64,000 nucleotides of DNA from Pacificispira sp033344895 (lineage in GTDB: Bacteria; Pseudomonadota; Alphaproteobacteria; UBA8366; Aestuariispiraceae). The translations under genes were made by a program, and so were the position numbers. Below the pieces are notes generated by a model that did not search any database, was not told the DNA's origin, and was given only the letters and a program-made list of their open reading frames with translations. Shown here piece after piece: positions 23,883-33,095 of the stretch. The stretch lies in assembly GCA_965229685.1 (NCBI GenBank), contig OZ245920.1, positions 1,116,001 to 1,180,000 of the forward strand, given 5' to 3'. Numbering within the stretch: the first letter of the stretch is position 1; each line of letters opens with the position of its first letter.

Positions 23883-26045
23883 ATGATGCGCCAGTACGAA
23901 CTTGTTGAGAGGGTTAAGGCCTATGAGCCAGGCGCGGATGAAGACGCGCTGAACAAGGCTTATGTCTTTACCGTCAAGGCGCATGGCAATCAGAAACGGG
24001 CCAGCGGCGACCCGTATTTCTCTCATCCGGTCGAGGTTGCCGGCCTGTTGAGTGACAAACGGCTGGACTGCGCGTCGATCATCACCGGCCTGCTGCACGA
24101 CACCGTCGAAGACACCGAAGTCACCATCCCGGATATCAACGAGATCTTCGGTGAGGAAGTGGCAGCGCTGGTCGATGGCGTCACCAAGCTGTCGCAGCTG
24201 GAACTGCAGTCGGACCGGACGAAGCAGGCGGAAAACTTCCGCAAACTGGTGCTGGCCATGTCGCAGGACATCCGTGTCCTGATCGTCAAGCTGGCGGACC
24301 GGCTGCACAACATGCGCACGCTGCACTTCATCAAGGCCCCGGAAAAGCGTCGTCGCATTGCCCGGGAAACGATGGACATCTATGTGCCGCTGACCGAACG
24401 CATCGGCATACGCGACTGGCAGGAGGAACTGGAGGATATTGCCTTCCAGGAACTGAACCCCGATGCCCGTGCCTCCATCGTCGCACGGCTGGAATTCCTG
24501 GCGGAATCCGGTGGCGACGTGGTGGAACGCGTTCGCTCGGCCCTGATGACGAACCTGACCGAGGCCGGATTGAAGGCGGAGGTATCGGGCCGACAGAAGC
24601 GGCCCTATTCGATCTGGCGCAAGATGCAGCGTCAGAATATCGGCTTCGAGCAACTGTCGGACATCATGGCCTTCCGCGTCGTCGTGGACTCCCTGGAGGA
24701 CTGCTACAAGGCGCTTGGCGCCCTGCACGGCAAGTATTCGATGGTGCCGGGGCGCTTCAAGGATTACGTCTCGCTGCCGAAACCGAACGGCTACCGGTCG
24801 ATTCACACCGGGGTCATCGGGCCGGAAAACCGCCGCATCGAAATCCAGATCCGTACCCGTGCCATGCACGAGATCGCGGAACTGGGGGTGGCCGCCCATT
24901 GGCGCTACAAGCAGACCGGCAAGCCGGACCAGGAAGGCAAGGGCTCTACCGAGGGACGGCAGTATCGCTGGCTGCGCGAATTGCTGGAGATTCTGGAGAA
25001 CGCCTCCGGACCCGAGGATTTTCTGGAACACACCAAGATGGAGATGTTCTCCGATCAGGTGTTCATCTTCACGCCGAAAGGCGATCTTCACGCCCTGCCG
25101 CGCGGATCATGCCCCGTCGATTTTGCCTATGCCGTTCACACCGATATCGGCAATCGCTGTACGGCTGCCCGCGTGAATGGTCGTCTGGTGCCGCTGCGTA
25201 CTGAGTTGCGCAACGGGGATCAGGTCGAAATCGTGACCTCCAAGGCACAGACGCCATCGCCGGCCTGGGAGAACTTTGTCGTCACCGGGAAGGCACGGGC
25301 CTGCATCCGCAGGTTCGTTCGCTCCGTTCAGCGCGAGCAATATGTCCGGCTGGGGAAAGAGATTCTGGATCGGGCCTTCAAAGGGGCCGGCTACGAGGCT
25401 ACGGAAAAGGCGCTGAAAGGCATCGTCCAGCGCTTCGATGCCGAGAATGCAGAGGACATCCAGGCCGGTGTCGGCGAGGGGCGGATCAACGCACGGGACG
25501 TCCTGTACGCCGCTTATCCCGGCGCGAAGGAGAAAGAGAAAGAAAAGAAGGCGCCGCGCCCGAGGGCCGCCAAGGAACAGATCGATCCGACCTCCGGCGG
25601 GGCCATCCCGATCCGCGGCCTGATCCCGCATATGGCGATCCATTTCGCGAAGTGCTGTCACCCGCTCCCCGGGGACCGGATCATCGGGATCGTGACCACC
25701 GGCAAGGGCGTGACCATTCACAACATGGACTGCCCGACCCTCGAGAATTTCTCTGACATGCCGGAGCGCTGGCTGGATGTTTCCTGGGATCAGGACGCCG
25801 TGGACGGATCGGCCTTTACCGGTCGTATTCGGGCGGTATTGTTGAACGAACCGGGTGCCTTGGCCGAGGTGACGGGGGTGATCGGCCGGGACGGCGGCAA
25901 TATATCGAATTTGAAGTTCACGAGCAGAAGCGCGGATTTTTTTGAGATGCTGATCGACATAGAAGTCGTCGATGCCAAACAGTTGAACAACATTTTGGCT
26001 GCCCTGCGCGCGTCCAAACACGTCAATTCGGTGGAGCGCGCCTGA
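23883..26045 (+). CDS. Bifunctional (p)ppGpp synthetase/hydrolase
   Basis: A 720-residue Rel/SpoT protein, the stringent-response enzyme. The HD hydrolase domain is intact (His72-Asp73 in LLHDTVEDTEV), so it can degrade ppGpp. The synthetase domain has RQKRPYSIWRKMQ and GRFKDY; the RxKD motif is that of bifunctional enzymes rather than E. coli RelA. TGS (about residues 390-450) and C-terminal ACT (about 645-720) domains follow. It is presumably the main RSH enzyme of the cell. Confidence 0.95.
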   Translation: MMRQYELVERVKAYEPGADEDALNKAYVFTVKAHGNQKRASGDPYFSHPVEVAGLLSDKRLDCASIITGLLHDTVEDTEVTIPDINEIFGEEVAALVDGVTKLSQLELQSDRTKQAENFRKLVLAMSQDIRVLIVKLADRLHNMRTLHFIKAPEKRRRIARETMDIYVPLTERIGIRDWQEELEDIAFQELNPDARASIVARLEFLAESGGDVVERVRSALMTNLTEAGLKAEVSGRQKRPYSIWRKMQRQNIGFEQLSDIMAFRVVVDSLEDCYKALGALHGKYSMVPGRFKDYVSLPKPNGYRSIHTGVIGPENRRIEIQIRTRAMHEIAELGVAAHWRYKQTGKPDQEGKGSTEGRQYRWLRELLEILENASGPEDFLEHTKMEMFSDQVFIFTPKGDLHALPRGSCPVDFAYAVHTDIGNRCTAARVNGRLVPLRTELRNGDQVEIVTSKAQTPSPAWENFVVTGKARACIRRFVRSVQREQYVRLGKEILDRAFKGAGYEATEKALKGIVQRFDAENAEDIQAGVGEGRINARDVLYAAYPGAKEKEKEKKAPRPRAAKEQIDPTSGGAIPIRGLIPHMAIHFAKCCHPLPGDRIIGIVTTGKGVTIHNMDCPTLENFSDMPERWLDVSWDQDAVDGSAFTGRIRAVLLNEPGALAEVTGVIGRDGGNISNLKFTSRSADFFEMLIDIEVVDAKQLNNILAALRASKHVNSVERA

Positions 26046-26050
26046 CCGAC

Positions 26051-26629
26051 ATGCTTTTTCGCCGCCGAAATCCGCCGACCCGACTTTCCAGGTTCCGTGA
26101 ACTGATTTGGCCCCGCATGAGCTTCAGGCGGGTGCTGGGCTATTACAAGAGCCGTATGGCGCGTCTTCCGGGGACACCGCACAGCATCGCCGCCGGATTC
26201 GCGGCCGGCGCGGCGGTCAGCTTCACGCCATTCATGGGGTTTCATTTTCTGCTGGGCGCACTTGTCGCCTGGGCGCTGCGCGGCAACCTGATTGCATCGG
26301 CGCTCGGCACCCTTGTCGGCAATCCCTGGACCTTTCACTTCATCTGGGTGGCGATCTACAAGGTCGGCGCGGCCATCATGCTGGATTCGGAAAGCCGGGT
26401 TCCGCTCAACGACCTGTCGCTGACCTATCTCTGGAACCATATCGGCGATGTCCTGCTGCCGATGATGCTGGGGGGCGCGATCCTGTCGGTCATTGTCTGG
26501 CCGCTGTTCTATTTTCCGCTCGCCCGGGGCATCGAGCGGTTCCGCAAGATGCGCTTCGAGCGCCGCCTTCGGAAACGGTCGAAGGAAATGGCCGTACCCG
26601 GACAGGCGGTCGGGCAGGATCCGGCATGA
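26051..26629 (+). CDS. DUF2062 membrane protein
   Basis: A 192-residue protein with a basic N-terminus, two to three hydrophobic segments (about 58-80 and 130-155) and the DUF2062 block GTPHSIAAGFAAGAAVSFTPFMGFH. The function is unknown; homologues often sit between rel and acpS, as here. It overlaps acpS by four bases (ATGA), so the two are translationally coupled. Confidence 0.88.
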   Translation: MLFRRRNPPTRLSRFRELIWPRMSFRRVLGYYKSRMARLPGTPHSIAAGFAAGAAVSFTPFMGFHFLLGALVAWALRGNLIASALGTLVGNPWTFHFIWVAIYKVGAAIMLDSESRVPLNDLSLTYLWNHIGDVLLPMMLGGAILSVIVWPLFYFPLARGIERFRKMRFERRLRKRSKEMAVPGQAVGQDPA

Positions 26630-27063
26630 TCATCGGCACCGGCACTGATCTATGCGAGATTTCCCGGATTGCCGCGTCGCTGGAACGGTTCGGCGACCGC
26701 TTCACCGAGCGCTGCTTCACCGATCGGGAACGGGCCCGGGCGGAGCGGAAGAAGGCGAAGCGCGCCGACCGCTATGCCCAGATGTTTGCCGCCAAGGAGG
26801 CATGCTCCAAGGCACTGGGAACCGGACTGCGCGAAGGAGTCTTCTGGCGCGACATGGAGGTTGTACCGCTGTCCAGCGGAAAGCCGCGCCTGATCCTGCA
26901 TGGCGGGGCCAAGGCGCGGGCGGCGTATCTGATGCCGCCCGGATATGCACCCTTGCTGGACGTATCCCTGACCGATGAGGCGGGGCTGGCCCATGCGATG
27001 GTCATCCTGTCGGCGGTTGATGAGGCTTTGGCCGATCTGGCCACGACCTATCGGGAACGATGA
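26626..27063 (+). CDS. acpS: Holo-[acyl-carrier-protein] synthase
   Basis: A 145-residue phosphopantetheinyl transferase that activates ACP for fatty-acid synthesis. Magnesium ligands are Asp8 in IGTGTDLCEI and Glu58 in FAAKEACSKALG. The C-terminal VSLTDEAGLAHAMV is typical. The length is slightly above the usual 125-140. Confidence 0.95.
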   Translation: MIIGTGTDLCEISRIAASLERFGDRFTERCFTDRERARAERKKAKRADRYAQMFAAKEACSKALGTGLREGVFWRDMEVVPLSSGKPRLILHGGAKARAAYLMPPGYAPLLDVSLTDEAGLAHAMVILSAVDEALADLATTYRER

Positions 27064-27096
27064 CCGCATGAGGCCGTGTGCCGCCCCCGGGCAGGG

Positions 27097-27126
27097 TTGA
27101 CACTTTATGGACCGCCGGGCCATATC
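27097..27126 (+). promoter_or_regulatory. Candidate promoter for lepB-rnc-era
   Basis: A consensus TTGACA (27097-27102) is followed after 18 bp by CATATC (27121-27126), 39 bp ahead of the lepB start. It could give the secretion and RNA-processing genes expression independent of rel. Confidence 0.4.
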
Positions 27127-27164
27127 CCGCGCAATGCAGAGCACGATCAGGACAAGCGCGCCGC

Positions 27165-27947
27165 ATGAGTAACAAGACCTCGCAGGATTCGGAGAGCGAT
27201 ATGCCCGCTGGCATGATGCCGCGCCTGAAAAAGTGGCTGAAGCATCCCTATGTCGCATCCTTCCTGGATACGACGCAGACCATCTTCTGGGCGGCGATCA
27301 TCGCGGTCGGATGCCGGGTGTTCGCCTATGAGCCGTTCAATATCCCCTCGGGATCGATGCTGCCGACGCTGAAGATCGGCGACTATCTGTTCGTATCGAA
27401 ATTTTCCTACGGCTACGGCCAGTATTCCTTCCCCTTCAGTCCGGTCAGTTTCTCGGGTCGGATCGCGGGTAGCCTGCCGGAGCGCGGCGATGTCGCAGTG
27501 TTCCGCAATCCGTCCGCACCCGACACCGATTTCATCAAGCGCGTGGTCGGCCTGCCCGGCGACACCATTCAGATGCGTCACGGAATCCTGCACATCAACG
27601 GAGAACCGGTGTCTCGTCGCCCGGTCGGCGATTACCGATCGGAGCCGTCCGAAGGCATGTCGCCCTGGGTGAAGCAGTACATCGAAACGCTGCCGAACGG
27701 CGTGGAGCATCCGATCATCGAAGAGAACGGCGATACCGGTCCGATGGACAACTCCGTGGAGTTCTCCGTGCCGTCCGGCCATTTCTTCATGATGGGCGAC
27801 AATCGCGACAACTCGTCTGACAGCCGTGTGCTGCAGAATGTCGGTTTCGTTCCGCTTGAGAATTTCATCGGCGAGGCGACGATCATCTTCTTCTCGATCG
27901 GCGATCCCGGCATCCGGTTTGAGCGCTTCTTCAATGTCGTCGAGTGA
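27165..27947 (+). CDS. lepB: Signal peptidase I
   Basis: A 260-residue inner-membrane leader peptidase. One N-terminal transmembrane segment (about 36-55) precedes the catalytic serine Ser64 in PSGSMLPTL and the general-base lysine Lys125 in DFIKRVVGLPGD. Box E, MGDNRDNSSDSR, is near residue 205. It cleaves Sec and Tat signal peptides in the periplasm. The ATG at 27165 is chosen because the upstream in-frame extension is not protein-like. It overlaps rnc by 14 bp. Confidence 0.95.
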   Translation: MSNKTSQDSESDMPAGMMPRLKKWLKHPYVASFLDTTQTIFWAAIIAVGCRVFAYEPFNIPSGSMLPTLKIGDYLFVSKFSYGYGQYSFPFSPVSFSGRIAGSLPERGDVAVFRNPSAPDTDFIKRVVGLPGDTIQMRHGILHINGEPVSRRPVGDYRSEPSEGMSPWVKQYIETLPNGVEHPIIEENGDTGPMDNSVEFSVPSGHFFMMGDNRDNSSDSRVLQNVGFVPLENFIGEATIIFFSIGDPGIRFERFFNVVE

Positions 27948-28629
27948 GCCGGATCGGGCCGCGCTGGAGGCCCGACTGGGACATAGCTTCGCAAACCGCC
28001 GTCTGCTGGAACTGGCCCTGACACACCGCAGCCTGTCTCAGGCCGGCAAGGGCAGTTATGAGCGGTTGGAATTTCTTGGCGACCGTGTCCTGGGCCTTCT
28101 GGTGGCAGACATGCTGCTGAAACGGTTTCCGAAGGAGCCGGAAGGGCACCTTTCGCGCCGCCTGAATGCCCTGGTGCGTCAGGAGACCCTGGCCCAGGTC
28201 GCCCGCAGCCTGGATCTGGGGGGCGAAATCCGTTTCGGCACGTCGGAGGAGGCGGAGGGCGGCGACAATCCGGCAATTCTGGCCGATGTCTGCGAAGCCC
28301 TGATCGCGGCGATCTATCGGGATGCCGGTCTGGATGCGGCATCCAGATTCGTTACCGCGCAATGGGAACCGCTGCTGGATGCCAATCCGACGCCGCCGCG
28401 CGACGCCAAGTCGGGGCTGCAGGAATGGACCATGGCCCGCGGATTGGGGCTGCCGCATTATGAGGAGGTTTCCCGCAGCGGACCGGATCATGCGCCGGTC
28501 TTTACCGTGCGGGTTTCCGTGCCGGATTTCGGTGCGGAAGAGGCCGAAGGCCGCGCCAAACGGCAGGCGGAACAGACCGCCGCCGGTAATTTGCTGCGCC
28601 GTCTGCAGAAAGAACACGACAATGAATGA
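27934..28629 (+). CDS. rnc: Ribonuclease III
   Basis: A 231-residue endoribonuclease specific for double-stranded RNA, used in rRNA and mRNA maturation. The signature ERLEFLGDRVLGL is at about 43-55 and carries catalytic acids. A second acidic site lies in EALIAAIYRDAG, and a C-terminal dsRNA-binding domain covers about 160-228. The ATG at 27934 lies inside the lepB end, and the gene overlaps era by 8 bp. The tight coupling rnc-era is widely conserved. Confidence 0.96.
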   Translation: MSSSEPDRAALEARLGHSFANRRLLELALTHRSLSQAGKGSYERLEFLGDRVLGLLVADMLLKRFPKEPEGHLSRRLNALVRQETLAQVARSLDLGGEIRFGTSEEAEGGDNPAILADVCEALIAAIYRDAGLDAASRFVTAQWEPLLDANPTPPRDAKSGLQEWTMARGLGLPHYEEVSRSGPDHAPVFTVRVSVPDFGAEEAEGRAKRQAEQTAAGNLLRRLQKEHDNE

Positions 28630-29536
28630 GAATGAAGGCAGCCAGGACAGCCGCTGCGGTTTCGCGGCCATCATCGGTGCGCCGAACGCCGGCAAATCGA
28701 CCCTGGTCAATCAACTGGTCGGCGCGAAAGTGTCGATCGTCACACATAAGGTCCAGACAACCCGGACCCGGGTGCTGGGGATCGCGCTTCACGGTGAGGC
28801 CCAGATCGCCTTCATCGACACGCCCGGCATTTTCAAACCCAAACGCCGGCTGGACCGGGCGATGGTATCGGCTGCGTGGCAGGGTGCGCAGGATGCCGAT
28901 GCGACGATCCTCCTGATCGATGCCCAGACCGGCGTGACGGAGGAGGTCGACGGCATTCTCAAAGGGCTCCAGGACAGTGGCGGTAAGGCTATCCTGGCCC
29001 TCAACAAGATCGATCTTGTGAAACGGGAATCGCTGCTGCAACTGGCGGACCGTCTGAATGCCACCGGCTTATTCAGCGACATTTTCATGATCTCCGCGAC
29101 CCGGGCTGACGGGACCGACGACCTGATGGCGCATCTGGCGGGCCGGATGCCCAAGAGTGTCTGGCTGTTCCCGGAGGACCAGTTGTCGGACATGCCGCAG
29201 ATGTTGCTGGCGGCCGAGGTCACGCGGGAAAAACTGTTCCTGAACGTGCACCAGGAACTCCCCTACGCGCTGACCGTCGAGACGGAGAGCTACGATGTGC
29301 GCAAGGATGGCTCGATCCGCATCGAACAGGTCATCTATGTGGAACGCGAGAGCCAGCGCGCCATCATTCTGGGCAAGAACGGCTCCAAGGTGAAGACCGT
29401 GGGGCAGCTGGCCCGCGAGGAACTGCAGGACATGTTCGAAACCAAGGTCCACCTTTTCCTCTATGTGAAGGTGCGGGACCGCTGGCAGGACGACCCGGAA
29501 CGCTATCGAATCTGGAACCTCGATTTTCAGGCATGA
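28622..29536 (+). CDS. era: GTPase Era
   Basis: A 304-residue ribosome-assembly GTPase. G1 GAPNAGKST (19-27), G2 region TTRTRVLG, G3 DTPGIF, G4 NKID and G5 SATRADG are all present. The C-terminal KH domain (about 220-300, with AIILGKNGSKVKTVG) binds the 3' end of 16S rRNA. It is translationally coupled to the upstream rnc and overlaps the next gene by four bases. Confidence 0.97.
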   Translation: MNENEGSQDSRCGFAAIIGAPNAGKSTLVNQLVGAKVSIVTHKVQTTRTRVLGIALHGEAQIAFIDTPGIFKPKRRLDRAMVSAAWQGAQDADATILLIDAQTGVTEEVDGILKGLQDSGGKAILALNKIDLVKRESLLQLADRLNATGLFSDIFMISATRADGTDDLMAHLAGRMPKSVWLFPEDQLSDMPQMLLAAEVTREKLFLNVHQELPYALTVETESYDVRKDGSIRIEQVIYVERESQRAIILGKNGSKVKTVGQLAREELQDMFETKVHLFLYVKVRDRWQDDPERYRIWNLDFQA

Positions 29537-30291
29537 CGGAACAGAATTCCAACGACACGTCACCGGTCATCGTACTGGTCGACCCCCAGCTGGGTGAGAA
29601 TATCGGCATGTGCGCCCGCGCCATGCTGAATTGTGGCCTGACAAAGATGCGCATCGTGCGGCCGCGCGACGGCTGGCCGAACCAGAAGGCGCGTGATGCC
29701 TCGTCCGGTGCGCTGGAAGTAATCGACGGCGCGACACTGCACGACACGGTGGAGGACGCGGTGGCCGATCTGACCCGTGTCTATGCCACAACCGGGCGCA
29801 AGCGCGAGATGGTGGAGACCGTCATGACCCCGCGTGCCGCAGCGGCAGACATGCGCGCGCGAGAGGCGACAGGGCTGGAACGATGCGGTGTCCTGTTCGG
29901 CGGGGAACGGTCCGGTCTGACGACGGAGGATGTCGCCAAGGCCGATGTCATTCTGCGCGTGCCCCTGAACCCCGAGTTCAAGTCACTGAATCTGGCACAG
30001 GCCGTCCTTCTGGTCGGATACGAATGGTTCATTGCAGGGGACGATACGCCGGATCGTGCCCTGGATATTGGCGAGTCGCGCCCCGCCACGCGTCAGGAAA
30101 TCGATATCTATATCGAGCGGCTGGGGCGCGGTCTGGACAGCGGCGGTTTCTTCCGGTCGCCCGACATGCGTCCGACCGTGATGCGCAACATTCGCAACCT
30201 GTTTCAACGCGCGGATCTGAGCGATCAGGATATCCGGACCCTGCACGGGATCGTGGAATCCCTGCGCCGGGCCGGTCCCGAGCGCGGGTAA
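29533..30291 (+). CDS. SpoU-family RNA methyltransferase (TrmJ-like)
   Basis: A 252-residue SPOUT methyltransferase. It begins with the IVLVDPQLGENIGMCARAMLNCGL block of the TrmJ/TrmH family (residues 13-36) and has the knot motifs LFGGERSGLT and LNLAQAVLLVGYEW. TrmJ proteins 2'-O-methylate position 32 of certain tRNAs, and the precise target here is inferred. It closes the rnc-era operon. Confidence 0.88.
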   Translation: MTEQNSNDTSPVIVLVDPQLGENIGMCARAMLNCGLTKMRIVRPRDGWPNQKARDASSGALEVIDGATLHDTVEDAVADLTRVYATTGRKREMVETVMTPRAAAADMRAREATGLERCGVLFGGERSGLTTEDVAKADVILRVPLNPEFKSLNLAQAVLLVGYEWFIAGDDTPDRALDIGESRPATRQEIDIYIERLGRGLDSGGFFRSPDMRPTVMRNIRNLFQRADLSDQDIRTLHGIVESLRRAGPERG

Positions 30292-30295
30292 GTCC

Positions 30296-30583
30296 TCAAC
30301 CGCCGCTGCCGACCTTTCCGAATCCACCGACAAGACCCGCGACGGCCGCGCGATAGGCGTGGCTGCGCAGACGGCGGGCAATGGCATCCGGCCCGCTGGC
30401 GCGCCTCTCATCGTCAGTCATGGCTTCTGTCAGACGATCCATTTCCTCTGCGATCCCGACGACCGGGTTGCGGGGCCGGTGAAGATGCCGGGCAACCGGT
30501 GCGACCGCCATGCGCAGAGAGTCAAGAATTCCGGGGAGAGCCGGCCCCGAGGGCAGGGGGAAGGCGTTTCGATACGTGTGCAT
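30296..30583 (-). CDS. Small hypothetical protein divergent from HxlR regulator
   Basis: A soluble, mostly helical protein of 95 residues with no recognised family. Its C-terminal part is rich in Arg and Ala and ends in GLVGGFGKVGSGG. An SD-like GGAGA precedes the ATG by 8 bp, and the start lies 25 bp from one of two matching operators shared with the divergent HxlR gene. That argues it is real and regulated. No function can be proposed. Confidence 0.6.
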   Translation of the reverse strand: MHTYRNAFPLPSGPALPGILDSLRMAVAPVARHLHRPRNPVVGIAEEMDRLTEAMTDDERRASGPDAIARRLRSHAYRAAVAGLVGGFGKVGSGG

Positions 30584-30607
30584 TTCGTTGGTCTCCAGAA
30601 TAGGTAG

Positions 30608-30622
30608 CTTGCATTATGCAAG
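30608..30622. promoter_or_regulatory. Candidate HxlR operator, copy 1
   Basis: CTTGCA-TTA-TGCAAG is a perfect 6+6 palindrome with a 3-bp spacer. It sits 25 bp upstream of the small gene start. A second copy with the same arms is centred 34 bp away. Confidence 0.6.
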
Positions 30623-30640
30623 TGGTTAATTGGTGATATG

Positions 30641-30657
30641 ACTTGCACATTGCAAGT
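30641..30657. promoter_or_regulatory. Candidate HxlR operator, copy 2
   Basis: ACTTGCA-CAT-TGCAAGT is a perfect 7+7 palindrome with a 3-bp spacer, 20 bp upstream of the HxlR regulator start. It contains the same CTTGCA-N3-TGCAAG core as copy 1. Confidence 0.65.
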
Positions 30658-30677
30658 TAAAAATTCATATTGGGAAC

Positions 30678-31100
30678 ATGGTAACGACAGCAACGTCCGG
30701 GACCGGCTGTCCCGTCTTTCTGGGCGCCAACATCTTCGGGGATCGTTGGACCCTGCTGGTCCTGCGGGACATGATGCTCCATGGGCGAAAGACCTTTGGA
30801 GAGTTCATGGAATCCGGGGAGGGGATCTCCACCAACATTCTGGCGAGCCGTCTTCGGACTCTGGAGGAGGAGGGGATCATCTGGCGGCGTCAGGATCCCC
30901 AGAACCGGCGCAGTTTCCATTACGGGCTGACGGATAAGGGGCTCGACCTCGCGCCGCTGATGCTGGAGATCATTCGCTGGAGCGGGCGGCATTTCGCAAT
31001 GAACGAGTCGCGGACGGCGCTCGCCGAACGGATCGAGACGGATCGTGAAGGCTTGCTGAGGGAGATCCGCGAAAGGGCCCTTTCCATCGCTGCCGGGTAA
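30678..31100 (+). CDS. HxlR-family transcriptional regulator
   Basis: A 140-residue winged-helix regulator of the HxlR family. The N-terminal Cys in SGTGCPV (position 10) is the usual redox or electrophile-sensing position. It is followed by IFGDRWTLLVLRDMMLHGRKTFGEF and the wing region NRRSFHYGLTDKG. Such proteins typically sense aldehydes, quinones or disulfide stress and regulate a divergent neighbour. Here the neighbour is a small gene of unknown function, and twin palindromes lie in the shared promoter. Confidence 0.9.
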   Translation: MVTTATSGTGCPVFLGANIFGDRWTLLVLRDMMLHGRKTFGEFMESGEGISTNILASRLRTLEEEGIIWRRQDPQNRRSFHYGLTDKGLDLAPLMLEIIRWSGRHFAMNESRTALAERIETDREGLLREIRERALSIAAG

Positions 31101-31150
31101 ATCTAGGCTCCGGGCTTAAGTCATACTTCGCATTACCGGGGGCATTCGCC

Positions 31151-32116
31151 ATGGCGAAACACGGCTATGAAGGCGGGCGGCTGAATCTGCCCTTCGTCGG
31201 ACATTGTACATTCGGCAAGCAGCCTGCCTGTCTGGACTGGGACGCGATCGATGCCGATATTGCCGTGTTGGGGGCGCCCTTCGACATGGGAACACAGTAT
31301 CGGGCCGGGGCCCGGTTCGGCCCGCGATCAATTCGTGAGGCGTCGACGCTGTTTTCCTTCGGTCATGACGGTGCGTATGACTTTGAGGACGATGTGACCT
31401 ATCTGCCGGTCGATCAGGTTCGAATGGTCGATATCGGGGATGCCGACATCATTCATACCGATACGATCCGCAGCCACGACAACATCGAATTCGGGGTGCG
31501 GAAGATCCTGAAGGCCGGTGCACTGCCCGTAGTTCTGGGGGGCGACCATTCGGTTCACATTCCGTGTATCCGCGCATTCGACGACCAGGAGCCGGTGCAC
31601 ATCGTCCATATCGATGCGCATCTGGACTTTGTCGATGAGCGGCATGGCGTGCGATACGGCCATGGAAATCCGCTGCGGCGGGCGTCGGAGCTGAGCCATG
31701 TCACCGGTTTCACGCAGCTGGGCATTCGCAATGTATCATCCTCCAACCGCGAGGATTACGAGGCGGCTCGGCGGGCGGGATCGACAATTCTGTCGGTCCG
31801 GCATTGCCGCGACCTGGGGCGCGACGGCGTTCTGGCGAAGGTGCCGGACGGCGTGCGCTACTACCTGACCATCGACATCGACGGCTTCGACCCGTCCATT
31901 GCGCCCGGCACCGGCACACCGAGCCATGGTGGTTTCCTTTACTACGAAGTGCTGGAGATCCTGCAGGGGCTGACGGAGAAGGGCGAGATCGTAGGAATCG
32001 ACCTGGTCGAGGTGGCGCCGGATTATGATCAGTCCGGATCGACCGCTTTCCTGGCGGCACAGCTTCTGATGAACGTATTGGGTTTCATCTTCCATGCTCA
32101 GGGGAAATCCGCCTGA
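31151..32116 (+). CDS. Agmatinase-like ureohydrolase
   Basis: A 321-residue manganese-dependent ureohydrolase of the arginase/agmatinase family. The binuclear metal ligands are all present: His133 (GGDHSV), Asp155, His157 and Asp159 (DAHLDF), and two Asp in DIDGFDPSIAPG near residue 240. The YGHGNPLRR loop (169-177) and the length suit agmatinase (agmatine to putrescine and urea), but the family also covers guanidinobutyrase and other guanidino hydrolases. It is a single gene. Confidence 0.85.
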   Translation: MAKHGYEGGRLNLPFVGHCTFGKQPACLDWDAIDADIAVLGAPFDMGTQYRAGARFGPRSIREASTLFSFGHDGAYDFEDDVTYLPVDQVRMVDIGDADIIHTDTIRSHDNIEFGVRKILKAGALPVVLGGDHSVHIPCIRAFDDQEPVHIVHIDAHLDFVDERHGVRYGHGNPLRRASELSHVTGFTQLGIRNVSSSNREDYEAARRAGSTILSVRHCRDLGRDGVLAKVPDGVRYYLTIDIDGFDPSIAPGTGTPSHGGFLYYEVLEILQGLTEKGEIVGIDLVEVAPDYDQSGSTAFLAAQLLMNVLGFIFHAQGKSA

Positions 32117-32139
32117 ACCGGACGGTGCCGACCGCGGCT

Positions 32140-32886
32140 TCAGGTCAGGGCGGCTCCGTTCCGCAGGATCGCGGAGGCGGCGTCGGTGTAGCGCGTATCG
32201 CCGTCTCCATGCAGGACGAGGCCGGGATGCAGGATCGCGCCGCCGCGGACGCCCTTCCGCGCGCGGACAATGACCCTCTTGGCGGGGGCCCCGATACGGG
32301 GCCACAACGGAATCACAGTGATGTCCCCTGCCTTTCCGTGCAGCCGGGACAGGATTTCGTCGACCCGGTCGGCGCGGTGAATCAGGGCGATACCGCCCTT
32401 GGGACGGGCACATTTCAGCAGGGCCCAGATCCAGTCCTTCAGGCGGGCCGCCCCTTCGACATTTGACCGGGCACGCCCTTCGACAGGGGATGCATCGCCG
32501 GCCCCGGCGGTCATGTAGGGCGGATTGGCAAAGACCTGATGATAGGTGCCCGGTGCGATGCCATTGGGCAGGGCGAGAATATCGCCGGTTTGAAGGCTGG
32601 TACGCGGGGACAGGCCGTTTGCCGCCGCATTGGATCGGGCCAGATCGGCCGTATCGGCGTCGATTTCCAGACCGGTCAAATGCGCGTCCGGTACCCGCGT
32701 GCCATAGCAGAACAGCGCCGTTCCCACCCCGCAGCCCAATTCCAGGACTTTCTCCGACGGACGCACTGCGGGGACCGCAGCAGCCAGCAGAACCGGGTCC
32801 ATGGCCGCACGATAGCCGTGCCGGGGCTGCGCCAGTATCAGGCGGCCGTCCAGAAACTTGTCGCTGACGATATCGGGGGCCGTCAT
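32140..32886 (-). CDS. TrmN6-like tRNA adenine-N6 methyltransferase
   Basis: A 248-residue class I SAM methyltransferase. The SAM motif VLELGCGVGTALF is near residues 46-58, and the amino-methylating NPPY signature is in VFANPPYMT near residue 121. It groups with TrmN6/YfiC enzymes that form m6A37 in tRNA-Val. It is the last gene of a minus-strand operon (cyclase, DUF2007, this gene) with 4-bp overlaps. Confidence 0.85.
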   Translation of the reverse strand: MTAPDIVSDKFLDGRLILAQPRHGYRAAMDPVLLAAAVPAVRPSEKVLELGCGVGTALFCYGTRVPDAHLTGLEIDADTADLARSNAAANGLSPRTSLQTGDILALPNGIAPGTYHQVFANPPYMTAGAGDASPVEGRARSNVEGAARLKDWIWALLKCARPKGGIALIHRADRVDEILSRLHGKAGDITVIPLWPRIGAPAKRVIVRARKGVRGGAILHPGLVLHGDGDTRYTDAASAILRNGAALT

Positions 32887-33095
32887 TCGTCTTCCTGGCC
32901 GGTCTCACGAAGCAGCCGACGGGCCGCATCGTAATCCTCGTCAAGGACCATCAGCCGGCGCGGCAGGATCCCGATGGACCCTTCCAGCACACTGGTATGC
33001 TCGTCGAAGACGACGCTCTCGATGCCGGAATCCCTCAATACGGACCCGATAAAGGATAGCCGGACCGGGTCGTTGGTACGCAGCAGTTCTTTCAT
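32883..33095 (-). CDS. DUF2007 small protein
   Basis: A 70-residue single-domain protein of the DUF2007 family (ferredoxin-like fold related to PII regulators). The N-terminal pattern LLRTNDPVRLSFIGSVLRDSGIESVVFDEH is typical. It is presumably a small regulatory or scaffold protein; the role is unknown. It overlaps its neighbours on both sides by four bases. Confidence 0.88.
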   Translation of the reverse strand: MKELLRTNDPVRLSFIGSVLRDSGIESVVFDEHTSVLEGSIGILPRRLMVLDEDYDAARRLLRETGQEDE

